Origin: Arcobacter sp.
Lineage (GTDB): Bacteria > Acidobacteriota > Terriglobia > Bryobacterales > Bryobacteraceae
Reading direction: 5' to 3'
Assembly: GCA_020723085.1 (NCBI GenBank)
Contig: DYJN01000038.1
Coordinates: 1-37,124 of the forward strand
Length of the DNA stretch: 37,124 nt
In this document: in pieces, positions 8,617 through 20,564 of the stretch
Numbering within the stretch: position 1 is the first letter of the stretch
How the letters are laid out: the number at the start of each line of letters is the position of its first letter
Notes under the pieces: generated by a model
Seen by the model: the letters and a program-made list of their open reading frames with translations, nothing else
Database searches by the model: none
Told to the model about the DNA's origin: nothing
Translations under genes and position numbers: made by a program

Positions 8617-10023
8617 ATGCCCGAAACCCGCAAGCCTGGCGTTCTCGTCGTCGACGATGAGCTCAACCAGCGCACCGCGCTCGCCTCCATGCTCGAAGCC
8701 TGGGGTTACGCCACCGCTGCCGCCGCCGACGGCGCCGAAGCTCTCGAGATCCTCAAAGACTTCCCCGCTGCCGCCATCATCACCGATCTCATGATGCCCG
8801 GCATGGACGGCGCCACGCTCCTTCGCCGGCTCAAGGATCAAGGCAACGCTCCGCCCGCCATCGTCCTCACCGCTTTCGGCAACATCGAGACCGCCATCCG
8901 CATGGTCCATGACCTCGGCGCCTTCTGGTTCCTCGAAAAACCCGTCCAGACCGGCGCCCTGCGCCTCCTGCTGGAACGCGCCGTCGCCCAGCGGCGCCTC
9001 GCCGAATACAGCGAGACCCTGGAACGCCAGCTCTCCTCCCAGGGAATTCTCGGCGAATTAGTCGGCACTTCGCCGGAAATGCAGGAGATATTTTCTCTCA
9101 TCCGCCAGGTGGCCCCCACGTCCGCAACCGTCCTCATTACAGGAGAAAGCGGCACCGGCAAGGAGCTCGCCGCCCGCGCCCTCCATCAGCTCAGCCCCCG
9201 CCGCGACAGCCCCTTCGTCGCCATCAACTGCGCCGCCATGCCGGAAACCCTTATTGAAAGCGAACTGTTCGGCCACGAAAAAGGCGCCTTTACCGGCGCG
9301 GTGGAACGCCGCCGCGGCTGCTTCGAACTCGCCCATTCCGGCACATTGTTGCTCGACGAAGTCGGCGAAATGCCCCTCGCGACGCAGGCCAAGCTGCTCC
9401 GTGTTCTCGAAGAGCGCCGCATCCGCCGCCTCGGCGGCGCCCGGGAAATCGAGGTCGATGTCCGCGTGCTCGCCGCCTCCAACCGGCTCCTCCAGGACGA
9501 GGTCCGCGCCGGCCGTTTCCGGGAGGATCTCTATTTCCGCCTCCAGGTCTTCGAAATCCGCATGCCCCCCCTGCGCGACCGCATCAGCGACCTGCCGCTG
9601 CTCTGCGAATCCATCATCCGCGACCTCAACCGGCGGCACCAGTGCCTCGTCGCAGGCCTCTCTCCTCAGGCCCTTGAGGCCTTGCGCGCCCACCCCTGGC
9701 CCGGCAACGTCCGCCAACTCCGCAACGCCCTCGAACGCGCCGTCATCCTCGCCGGCGGCGGCCTTCTCGAACCCCGCCACTTCCTCGGCCTCCCGCCCCC
9801 GTCCTCCCGGTCCGCTCCGGCCGGCCCCGCCTCCGCCGCATCCGCCTCGGAAATCCGCATCCCCATCGGCTCCACCGTCGACGAAGCCGAACGGGCCCTC
9901 ATCGAGGCCACCCTGCGCCACACCGGCAACAACCGCACCCGCGCCGCCGCCATCCTCGGCATCAGCCAGAAAACCCTGTTCAACAAGCTCCGCGAATACG
10001 GCGCCTCACAGGCGGGAGAATGA
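8617..10023 (+). CDS. NtrC-family sigma-54-dependent response regulator
   Basis: This 468-residue DNA-binding activator has the full NtrC layout. The receiver domain (1-120) has the acidic pair D13/D14, phospho-acceptor D57 in ITDLMMPG and K108 in EKP. The AAA+ domain (about 145-385) has Walker A GESGTGKE at 176-183, the sigma-54 contact loop GAFTGA at 223-228, Walker B LLLDEVGEMP and the arginine-finger segment. A Fis-type helix-turn-helix (about 420-465) ends in AAAILGISQKTLFNKLREYG. Known members are phosphorylated by a partner kinase, form hexamers and open sigma-54 promoters. Here the kinase gene follows three bases after the stop. The start at 8617 is chosen over an in-frame ATG at 8563 because of GGAAAGG at 8606-8612 and because the receiver begins right after it. 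Target genes are not evident in the window. Confidence 0.95.
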   Translation: MPETRKPGVLVVDDELNQRTALASMLEAWGYATAAAADGAEALEILKDFPAAAIITDLMMPGMDGATLLRRLKDQGNAPPAIVLTAFGNIETAIRMVHDLGAFWFLEKPVQTGALRLLLERAVAQRRLAEYSETLERQLSSQGILGELVGTSPEMQEIFSLIRQVAPTSATVLITGESGTGKELAARALHQLSPRRDSPFVAINCAAMPETLIESELFGHEKGAFTGAVERRRGCFELAHSGTLLLDEVGEMPLATQAKLLRVLEERRIRRLGGAREIEVDVRVLAASNRLLQDEVRAGRFREDLYFRLQVFEIRMPPLRDRISDLPLLCESIIRDLNRRHQCLVAGLSPQALEALRAHPWPGNVRQLRNALERAVILAGGGLLEPRHFLGLPPPSSRSAPAGPASAASASEIRIPIGSTVDEAERALIEATLRHTGNNRTRAAAILGISQKTLFNKLREYGASQAGE

Positions 10024-10026
10024 TCC

Positions 10027-11856
10027 ATGTCCCTGCGCGCCCGCGTCATGCTGATGACCGTCGGCCTCGTCGCCGCCGTCGCCCTCACCCTCATCCTCGT
10101 CGAACTCCACACCCTCATCTCCGTCTCCCTCCAGCACTCCCACGACCGCGCCCGCATGACAGCGCAGTTCGTCAAGCGCTATGTCCTCGACCGCGCCCAG
10201 CAGCGCAGCCGCGAGTCCGCCCGGATCATCACCCTCGATCAGCGCATCGCTGAGTGGCACGACGCCCTCCGCGACGACGCCGAACTCCCTGACCTCCTCG
10301 CTTCCACGCTCGCCCAGACGCCGGCCATCGTCGAAATCTCCGTCGCCGATGGCCGCGGCATCATCCTCGCCTCCTCCAACCCCGCCCGCACCGGCCAGCT
10401 CGTCCGCCCCCGCCTGCCCCTGAAGAACCTCCTCGACCTCGGCCCGATCGACAAGTTCCAGGCCGTTCTCGGCAGCCAGATTGATTACGAAAACCGCGTC
10501 GAATTGGGCGTCGAAGCCCCCGGCGACAGTCCCCGGCGCCACGTCGTGTTCCTTATCCAGGTCCTCGTCTCTTCCGTCCTCCTCCGCGGTGCAATCCTGC
10601 CCGAAGTGCGCCGCACCGCTCTCGCCTCCCTGCCCCTGTTTCTCCTCGCCGTCGCCATCGCCTCTCTCACCGCCCAGGTTGCCCTCCTCCCCCTCAAGGG
10701 CATCAGCCAGACCATCGACCGCATCCGCAGCGGTGAAGCCAACCCCGTCCCCGAGCCGCCCTCCTCCCGCGAACTCGCCGTCATCCAGGAAAAACTCCGC
10801 CTCCTCGGCGAACAGTTCCGCGGCGCCCAGCAAGGCGCCAGCCAGCTCCGCACCAGCGTCGAGCGCATGGTCCAGGGCCTCGAAGAATCCCTCCTCCTCT
10901 TCGACAGCCAGGGCCGCCTCATCGTCTCCAGCGAAGCGGCCGAGCGCCTCCTCGGCCTCTCCCGCGCCGAAATCAGCGGCCTCCGCATCCACGACCTCTT
11001 CCCTCCGGAAGGACCCGTCGGCACCCTGCTCGCCCCCGCCCTCCTCACCCGCACCCCGCTCAAGGAAGCCCGCGCCGGCCGCCTTCTCGTCAGCTTCGAC
11101 CCGCTCCCCCAGGGCGCAGCCCTGCTCCGCCTCCGCGACGCCGAAGGGCGCCGCCTCGTCGAAGACCAGCTCAGCCTCAGCTCCCGCCTCGCCGCCATCA
11201 GCCGCCTCACCAGCGGCGTCGCCCACGAGATCAAGAACCCCCTCAACTCCATCGCCCTGCGGCTCGAGCTCCTCCGCTCCCGCGTGCTTCCCGAGCTGCC
11301 TGAGGCGCAGCCCGAGCTCGACATCATCGCCCAGGAGATCGTCCGCCTCGACCGGGTCGTCCGCACCTTTCTCGACTTCACCCGCCCCGTCGAACTTCAG
11401 ACCGAAGATCTCGACCTCGCCGCCCTCGCCCGCCGCCTGCTCGATCTCGTCCGCCCCGAAGCCGCCAGGCAGGGTGTGCACATCGAGGCCGGAGGCCTCG
11501 ATCAGCCTGCCCCTGTCCGCGCGGACTCCGGGCTCCTCCAGCAGGCGCTCCTGAACGTCCTCCGCAACGCCCTCGAAGCCATGCCATCGGGGGGGAAACT
11601 TTCCGTCCGCCTTGACAAAAGGGGCCAGAACGCCGAATTGGAAATCTCCGATACCGGCCCAGGAATTCCTCCGGAATTCCGGGAAAAAGTCTTCCATTTA
11701 TACTACACGACGAAGCAGAATGGCACCGGAATCGGCCTCGCCATGACCTACCGCGCCGTCCAGCTCCACAACGGCGCCATTGAGATCGGCGGGCAGCCCG
11801 GCTCCGGCGCCCAGGTCCGCATCCGTCTGCCCCTGGCTCCGGAGGCGGCGGCATGA
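10027..11856 (+). CDS. Membrane sensor histidine kinase, partner of the NtrC-type regulator
   Basis: This 609-residue inner-membrane kinase has a first transmembrane helix at about 7-30 and a periplasmic sensor region at about 31-190 with no family I recognise. A second helix lies at about 195-217, then a HAMP-like linker, and a PAS-like domain at about 280-375 (ESLLLFDSQGRLIVSSEAAE). The HisKA motif GVAHEIKNPLNS carries the phospho-acceptor His400. The ATPase domain has N-box LLNVLRNALEAMP (about 508), G1 DTGPGIP (about 542) and G2 GTGIGLAM (about 566). This is the NtrB/ZraS-like type of kinase. It starts three bases after the regulator stop and overlaps the lipoprotein gene by four bases (ATGA), so the three genes form one operon. 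The signal sensed is unknown; cell-envelope stress or a small ligand would fit. Confidence 0.95.
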   Translation: MSLRARVMLMTVGLVAAVALTLILVELHTLISVSLQHSHDRARMTAQFVKRYVLDRAQQRSRESARIITLDQRIAEWHDALRDDAELPDLLASTLAQTPAIVEISVADGRGIILASSNPARTGQLVRPRLPLKNLLDLGPIDKFQAVLGSQIDYENRVELGVEAPGDSPRRHVVFLIQVLVSSVLLRGAILPEVRRTALASLPLFLLAVAIASLTAQVALLPLKGISQTIDRIRSGEANPVPEPPSSRELAVIQEKLRLLGEQFRGAQQGASQLRTSVERMVQGLEESLLLFDSQGRLIVSSEAAERLLGLSRAEISGLRIHDLFPPEGPVGTLLAPALLTRTPLKEARAGRLLVSFDPLPQGAALLRLRDAEGRRLVEDQLSLSSRLAAISRLTSGVAHEIKNPLNSIALRLELLRSRVLPELPEAQPELDIIAQEIVRLDRVVRTFLDFTRPVELQTEDLDLAALARRLLDLVRPEAARQGVHIEAGGLDQPAPVRADSGLLQQALLNVLRNALEAMPSGGKLSVRLDKRGQNAELEISDTGPGIPPEFREKVFHLYYTTKQNGTGIGLAMTYRAVQLHNGAIEIGGQPGSGAQVRIRLPLAPEAAA

Positions 11857-12446
11857 GCCTGCGCGCCGCAGCCTCCCTCGCGCTTCTCGCCGCGGCCCTT
11901 TTCTCCGCCGGCTGCCGCGCCCGCCGCGCGCCCGCTCCAGCCGTCCCCGCCCGCCCGGTCCGCGCCTTCGTCCCGCCGCCCCCCATCGTCCCCGCCGCCG
12001 TGGTTCTCGCCGAGCCGGAGACGTCCGAAACACAGACACCCGTTTCTGTTTTGCCCCCGCCCCCGCTTCCTTCCGCGTTCCCGCGGGTGCCGCCGCCTCC
12101 GCGCCCCGCGCGCCGCCGCCCCGCCGCCAGGCCCGGACCTGAAGAGACGGCGGCGCCGGAAACGCCCGCTGAACCCGCCCCCGCTGTCCGCCTCGGCGAG
12201 GTTATCCCGAGAGATCTCGCCCGCCAGTTGGAACGCCGGCTCGCCGCCGATTCAGCCGCCGCCCGCCAGGTGCTCGAGCGCATCCGCGGGCGGCGCCTCA
12301 GCCGGGATCAGGCTGACCTCGCCGCCCGCATCCGCGCGTTCCTCCGCCAGGCGGACCAGATGCGCGCGAGCGACCTGTCCGCCGCCGCGGAACTGTCGCG
12401 CCGCGCCGCCCTGCTCGCCCAGGAACTCGGAAAAACCCTGCGGTGA
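11853..12446 (+). CDS. Small Pro/Ala/Arg-rich lipoprotein of the two-component operon
   Basis: This is a 197-residue protein. Its N-terminus (MSLRAAASLALLAAALFSAGC) is a lipoprotein signal with lipobox FSAGC, so Cys21 would be acylated after cleavage. Residues about 22-120 are a proline-rich, probably unfolded linker. Residues about 120-197 are predicted alpha-helical and charged (RQLERRLAADSAAARQVLER, DLAARIRAFLRQADQMR), perhaps a coiled coil. The start overlaps the kinase stop as ATGA, giving translational coupling. Its place in the operon suggests an envelope-located accessory or sensor partner of the kinase, but no family is recognised. Its stop lies two bases from the end of the convergent aldose epimerase gene. 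Confidence 0.8.
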   Translation: MSLRAAASLALLAAALFSAGCRARRAPAPAVPARPVRAFVPPPPIVPAAVVLAEPETSETQTPVSVLPPPPLPSAFPRVPPPPRPARRRPAARPGPEETAAPETPAEPAPAVRLGEVIPRDLARQLERRLAADSAAARQVLERIRGRRLSRDQADLAARIRAFLRQADQMRASDLSAAAELSRRAALLAQELGKTLR

Positions 12447-12448
12447 TC

Positions 12449-13612
12449 CTACCTCTTCGGCGCCACCGACAGGAACTTCCAGACGGTGGCTGAACGGTAC
12501 TCCTGTCCCGGCTCCAGCACCGTCGAGGGGAACGCCGGCTGATTCGGCGAATCCGGAAGGTGCTGCGTCTCCAGACAGAATCCCGAGCGCCGCGGATACA
12601 CCTTCCCGCCCTTGCCCGTGATCGTTCCGTCCAGGAAATTTCCCGTGTAGAACTGCAACCCCGGCTCCGTCGTCCACACCTCGAGCGCCCTGCCCGTCGG
12701 CGGCTCCACCACGCGCGCCGCCATCGACACCCCGCCGCCCTGCCTGTCCAGCACGAAATTGTGGTCGTACCCGCGGCCCAGCCGGATCTGCTCGTCCGCG
12801 GCTTCGATCCGCTCCCCGATCCGGCGCGGCTTGCGGAAGTCGAACGGCGTGCCCTCCACGCTCCGCAACTCGCCGGTGGGAATCAGCCCCGAGTCCACGG
12901 GCGTAAACCGGCTCGCGCGGATTTCGATTTCGTGATTCAGAATGTCGCCGTTTCCCTGCCCCGCCAGGTTGAAATACGTGTGGTTGGTCAGGTTCACCAC
13001 CGTCTTCTTGTCCGTCGTGGCGCGGTAGTCGATCCGCAGGCTGTCATCGTCGGAGAGCGTGTACCGCACTTGCGTCCGCAGCGTGCCCGGATAGCCCTCT
13101 TCGCCATCGGGGCTTGTGTACTCGAGCACCAGCGTCTGCGCCGCCTCGCCCGGCTCCGTGCGCGCCCGCCAAAGCTTCTTGTCGAATCCCTGATTGCCGC
13201 CGTGCAGGGAATTCTCGCCGTCGTTCTTCGGCAGCGTATAGGTCACGCCGTCGAGGGTGAACTTCGCCTTGCCGATCCGGTTGCCGTACCTGCCGATGAT
13301 GGCGCCGAAATACGGGTTCGGCTGCAGGTAGCGCTCCAGGGTGTCGAAGCCAAGCGCGACATCGGCCAGCAGCCCTTTGCCGTCGAACGTCTTCAGAGAC
13401 GTGATGATGCCGCCGTAATTCGTGATCGACAGTTCGATCCCGTTCTTGTTCCTCAGCGTGAAAAGCTGCACGCTCTCTCCACTCGGCATTTTTCCGAATT
13501 CCTGTTGGGTCACGGATCCTTTCGCTCCTCTGTCAACGGTTTTGCACGCCGCCAGCAATGCCGCAGCCGGCACGGCTGCCCGCACTGCGTCGCGGCGGGT
13601 GATCTTGACCAT
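12449..13612 (-). CDS. galM: Aldose 1-epimerase (mutarotase), lipoprotein form
   Basis: This 387-residue enzyme interconverts alpha and beta anomers of free aldoses such as galactose and glucose. The galactose-mutarotase fold is clear: GAIIGRYGNRIGKAKF, ENSLHGGNQGFDKKLW with the first active-site His, VVNLTNHTYFNLAG with the second, GYDHNFVLD, and the catalytic Glu in VLEPGQEYRS. Unlike cytoplasmic GalM, it begins with a twin-arginine-like stretch (ITRRDAVRAAV) and a lipobox (ALLAAC, Cys22), so it is probably anchored in the envelope. GGGAGG lies 11-16 bases before the ATG at 13610-13612. It follows the beta-galactosidase gene by three bases on the same strand, so the two enzymes are co-expressed. 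Their likely joint role is to release and anomerise galactose outside the cytoplasm. Confidence 0.93.
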   Translation of the reverse strand: MVKITRRDAVRAAVPAAALLAACKTVDRGAKGSVTQQEFGKMPSGESVQLFTLRNKNGIELSITNYGGIITSLKTFDGKGLLADVALGFDTLERYLQPNPYFGAIIGRYGNRIGKAKFTLDGVTYTLPKNDGENSLHGGNQGFDKKLWRARTEPGEAAQTLVLEYTSPDGEEGYPGTLRTQVRYTLSDDDSLRIDYRATTDKKTVVNLTNHTYFNLAGQGNGDILNHEIEIRASRFTPVDSGLIPTGELRSVEGTPFDFRKPRRIGERIEAADEQIRLGRGYDHNFVLDRQGGGVSMAARVVEPPTGRALEVWTTEPGLQFYTGNFLDGTITGKGGKVYPRRSGFCLETQHLPDSPNQPAFPSTVLEPGQEYRSATVWKFLSVAPKR

Positions 13613-13615
13613 CGT

Positions 13616-16915
<3,300 letters not shown>

Positions 16916-19840
16916 ATGCGCCGCCTGATCCTATGCCTGCTGGCCACCCTGTCTTTGGCCGCCCAGCAGCCCATTGACGAGGGCTACACAAAGCAGATCC
17001 GCGAGGCTACCACCGCGCCGATGTTCCTGACGGAGTTCGTCGATCGCCTGCCCGCCTCCAGCACTGTGCCGACTCCGGAGAAGTTCCTCGGCTACATCGC
17101 CGGCGCCGAGAACCGGCTGACGTATGCCAAGGACATCCACCGCTACATGCGCGAACTCGCCCGCGTGTCGCCGCGCGTCCGGGTGCAGTCCATCGGCCAG
17201 ACCGAGGAAGGACGGGAGATGATCGTCGTGCTCGTGTCAAGCGAGGAGAACCTGAAGCGCCTGGACCGGCTGAAGCAGATCACGGCGCGCCTCGCCGATC
17301 CCCGCCGCACGCCGGACGCGGAAGCCGAGAAGCTCCTGCGGGAGGGCGCGCCCTTCTACTGGGCCACCGGGGCGATCCACTCGCCCGAGACCGGCTCGCC
17401 GGAGATGTTGATGGAACTCGCTTACCGGCTCGCCGTCACCGAGACGCCCTTCTACGAGAACCTGCGGCGGAACCTGGTCGTCATGCTCACCCCGGTCATC
17501 GAAGTGGACGGGCGCGAGCGCATGGTGGATCTCTACCGGTGGCGCAAGGCGAACCCCGGCAAGACGCCGCCGCCGCTGGTGTACTGGGGCAAGTACGTCG
17601 CGCATGACAACAACCGGGACGGCATCGCTCTGGCGCTGGCTTTGAGCCGGAACATCAACAGGACTTTTCTGGAGTTCCATCCGCAGGTCGTCCATGATCT
17701 CCACGAATCGGTGCCGTTCCTGTACACGTCGACGGGGATGGGGCCGTACAACGCCTGGTTTGACCCGATCGAGATCAACGAGTGGCAGAAGATGGCCTGG
17801 CACGAGGTGGAGGAGATGACCAAGCGCGGCGTGCCGGGCGTCTGGACGTGGGGATTCTACGACGGCTGGGGGGCCAACTACATGATGCAGGTGGCCCACG
17901 GGCATAACTCGATCGGACGGTTCTACGAGACCTTCGGCAACGGGGGCGCGGACACGCGCGAGCGCACCGTCAATCCCGCGCAGACCCAACGCGCCTGGTA
18001 CCGGCCGAATCCGCCGCTGCCGCGGGTGAAATGGTCGCACCGGAACAACGTGAATCTCCAGCAGTCTGCATTGCTGATTTCCCTGGATTTTACGGCGAAG
18101 AATCGCGAGACGTTTCTGCGGAATTTCTGGCTGAAGAGCAAACGCAGCGTGGCCAAAGCCACGACGGAAGGCCCGGCGGCCTACGTGATTCATCCGGCGC
18201 CCCGTCCTGCCGAGGCAGCCAGCCTCGCCGGGCACCTGATGCTGCACGGCGTGGAGGTGCACAGGCTGGATGCGGAGACCGAAGCGGGCAAGGTGAAATT
18301 CCCGCGCGGCGCATACCTGGTGCGCATGGACCAGCTGTATTCCCGCCTGGCGGACATGTTCCTCGACCGCCAGTATTACAGCCCGAACGACACGTCCCCT
18401 TACGACGACACCGGCTGGACGCTGGGAGCGCTGCGCAACGTGCCGGTGACGCGGGTGACGGACACGGGGATCCTGAAGGCCTCCGCCACGCTGCTGCCGG
18501 CGCCTCCGAAGCCCGAAGGCGGCATTGAAGGACAGGGGAAGGTCTATCTGCTGGCGCACAACGCGGACCGCGCGCTGGCCACGTTCCGGTTCCGGCTGCG
18601 GGATGTGCGCTTCCTGGCGGCGGAGAAGCCGTTTGAGGCGGGCGGGCGGAAGTATCCTGCGGGTTCGTTTCTGATTCCCGCCGAGGACAACCCTGCGGAC
18701 CTGCGCGCCCGCATCGAGAAGGCGGCGCGCGAGACGGGCGTGACGCTTCAGGCTGCGCCGGAGATGCCCAAGGTGGAAACGCACCCGGTGGCGGCGCCGC
18801 GCATCGCGCTGGTCCATACATGGACAAACACGCAGAACGAGGGCTGGTTCCGCCTAGGATTCGAGACGACGGGCATTCCGTATGAGTACATTTCGGTGCA
18901 CACATTGCGCGACACGCCGGATCTGCGCCGGAAGTTTGACGTGATCGTGCTGGGTCCTGTGAACGCCGATTCGCGGCGGCTGTTGCAGGGACTTCCGAAG
19001 CGGGGCGAGCCGATTCCTTGGAAGGCGTCGGACCTGACCCCGAATTTCGGCACGTCGCCGGATCAGAGCGATGACATCCGCGGCGGGATCGAGCTCGAGG
19101 GACTGGCCAACGTGCGCCGTTTCGTGGAAGAAGGCGGGCTGTTCATCACCATCGCCGGCAATGCGAGCCTGCCCATCGATTTCGGACTCGTCGAGGGTGT
19201 CACGATTGTCCAGACCCGCGAGCTGCGCGCCCGGGGCTCTGTGCTGAACGCCGAGGTCGCCGATGCGGGCAGCCCGGTGGTGTACGGATACGAAGGAAAG
19301 CTGCCGGTGTACTTCAACGCTGCGCCGGTGTTCAACGTCAGTCTCACTGGAGGCATGGGAGGCGGATTCATGGGCCGGCAAGCCGGGCAGCAGGCATCGC
19401 GTCCCTCCGGACGCGGAGGTCTGGACGATCCGGACGTGGTGCAGGGCCGTCCGCCCGCTCCGCCCGCGCCGCCGCTGCGCCCGGGCGAGTTGAGTGCGGA
19501 CATGATGGAAGCCATGCGGCCCTATCTGCCGCCGCCGAACGAGCGGCCGCGCGTGCTGCTGCGGTTCGCGAACGAGAAGGAGCTGCTGGTGTCGGGGATG
19601 CTCGCCGGAGGGCGGGAACTGGCCGGCAAACCGGCGTTGATCGACGTCCCGCGCGGCAAGGGCCACTGGCTGCTGTTCGCCAACAATCCGATGTGGCGGC
19701 AGCAGACCCAGGGCAGTTTCATGCTGCTGCTGAACGCCGCCATGCACTACGGGCATCTGGGCGCAGGCCGGCCGCCCGCGGCGCCGCCCAAGCCGCAGGC
19801 CGGCGGCGGAGACGGCTGGACGGATGATGACGTTCAATAG
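16916..19840 (+). CDS. Exported M14-family zinc carboxypeptidase, large form
   Basis: This 974-residue protein has a signal peptide (MRRLILCLLATLSLAAQQ). The N-terminal third is an M14 metallopeptidase domain. Zinc ligands H155 and E158 lie in IHSPETGSPE, with the third ligand probably H263 in VVHDLHES. An Arg-containing segment (NNRDG) and IGRFYETFGNGG, with a plausible catalytic Glu, follow. The remaining about 550 residues match the long M14 peptidases of Acidobacteria and Bacteroidetes, including a flavodoxin- or glutaminase-like region and a Gly/Pro-rich insert near 820-870. Likely role: extracellular peptide degradation. The start is set by the signal peptide; the frame is open for 1.5 kb upstream, antisense to the beta-galactosidase gene. 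No Shine-Dalgarno sequence is seen before ATG 16916. It overlaps the transglycosylase start by 17 bases. Confidence 0.88.
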   Translation: MRRLILCLLATLSLAAQQPIDEGYTKQIREATTAPMFLTEFVDRLPASSTVPTPEKFLGYIAGAENRLTYAKDIHRYMRELARVSPRVRVQSIGQTEEGREMIVVLVSSEENLKRLDRLKQITARLADPRRTPDAEAEKLLREGAPFYWATGAIHSPETGSPEMLMELAYRLAVTETPFYENLRRNLVVMLTPVIEVDGRERMVDLYRWRKANPGKTPPPLVYWGKYVAHDNNRDGIALALALSRNINRTFLEFHPQVVHDLHESVPFLYTSTGMGPYNAWFDPIEINEWQKMAWHEVEEMTKRGVPGVWTWGFYDGWGANYMMQVAHGHNSIGRFYETFGNGGADTRERTVNPAQTQRAWYRPNPPLPRVKWSHRNNVNLQQSALLISLDFTAKNRETFLRNFWLKSKRSVAKATTEGPAAYVIHPAPRPAEAASLAGHLMLHGVEVHRLDAETEAGKVKFPRGAYLVRMDQLYSRLADMFLDRQYYSPNDTSPYDDTGWTLGALRNVPVTRVTDTGILKASATLLPAPPKPEGGIEGQGKVYLLAHNADRALATFRFRLRDVRFLAAEKPFEAGGRKYPAGSFLIPAEDNPADLRARIEKAARETGVTLQAAPEMPKVETHPVAAPRIALVHTWTNTQNEGWFRLGFETTGIPYEYISVHTLRDTPDLRRKFDVIVLGPVNADSRRLLQGLPKRGEPIPWKASDLTPNFGTSPDQSDDIRGGIELEGLANVRRFVEEGGLFITIAGNASLPIDFGLVEGVTIVQTRELRARGSVLNAEVADAGSPVVYGYEGKLPVYFNAAPVFNVSLTGGMGGGFMGRQAGQQASRPSGRGGLDDPDVVQGRPPAPPAPPLRPGELSADMMEAMRPYLPPPNERPRVLLRFANEKELLVSGMLAGGRELAGKPALIDVPRGKGHWLLFANNPMWRQQTQGSFMLLLNAAMHYGHLGAGRPPAAPPKPQAGGGDGWTDDDVQ

Positions 19841-20564
19841 CCAGACGGGCGCAGAAAAGCGGGCCGCACCGGCGCGGCCTTACAACTTCCATCTTTCCTG
19901 TTTCAGACATCTCCTGGCCTTTGCGTTTTGGCTGCCGCCGCTCCCGGCGGCCGATCTTGTGACCCTGCGCACGGGCGCGCAGATGACCGTGGCGCGCGCC
20001 GAGTGCGCCGGCGCAGGAGCAGCCTGCGTCCTGCATGTGGACGGCGGCCGGATCGAAATGCCCGCATCCGCCATTGAAAGGATCGAGCGGCTGCCCGAGC
20101 CGCCGCGCGAGGCTCAACAACCTGCGCCGGCTCGGCTGAAGCCCGCAGCGCCGCCCGAGGATCCGCGCGAGCTCGTCACGGAGGCGGCCCTGCGGCACGG
20201 ACTTCCGCCGGAGATCGTGCATGCCGTGGCCGCCACCGAGTCGGCCTATCAGCCGCACGCCGTGTCGCCGAAAGGCGCCGTGGGCGTGATGCAACTCATG
20301 CCGCAGACAGCCGCCCAGCTCGGAGCCGATCCGCATGACCTGCGCCAGAATATTGAAGCCGGCACGCGGCTCCTGCGGGATCTGCTCCTGAAGTATCAGA
20401 ACACACCCAACCCGGTGCGCCGCGCTCTGGCGGCTTACAATGCCGGGGCGGGCGCGGTGGAGCGCTATGGCGGCGTTCCGCCTTACCGCGAGACGCTCAG
20501 CTACGTCGAGCGCGTCATCGAGCGTTACTGGCGTCTGGCGGCGAGCACCAGACAAGGACCTTGA
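19824..20564 (+). CDS. Soluble lytic murein transglycosylase (SLT domain)
   Basis: This 246-residue protein cleaves peptidoglycan glycan strands non-hydrolytically. The SLT/lysozyme-like domain occupies about 120-246. The catalytic Glu139 is in AATESAYQP, followed by AVSPKGAVGVMQLMPQTAAQLG, NIEAGTRLLRDLL and ALAAYNAGAGAVERYGGVPPY, all classic for family 1. The N-terminal 110 residues hold a hydrophobic stretch (LLAFAFWLPPLPAADL) likely to act as a signal, and a short beta-rich segment (LVTLRTGAQMTVARAE...VLHVDGGRIEMP). The start is ATGATG at 19824/19827, inside the end of the M14 gene, so the two are probably translationally coupled. Its 3' end overlaps the convergent alcohol dehydrogenase gene by 50 bases. 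Confidence 0.93.
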   Translation: MMTFNSQTGAEKRAAPARPYNFHLSCFRHLLAFAFWLPPLPAADLVTLRTGAQMTVARAECAGAGAACVLHVDGGRIEMPASAIERIERLPEPPREAQQPAPARLKPAAPPEDPRELVTEAALRHGLPPEIVHAVAATESAYQPHAVSPKGAVGVMQLMPQTAAQLGADPHDLRQNIEAGTRLLRDLLLKYQNTPNPVRRALAAYNAGAGAVERYGGVPPYRETLSYVERVIERYWRLAASTRQGP

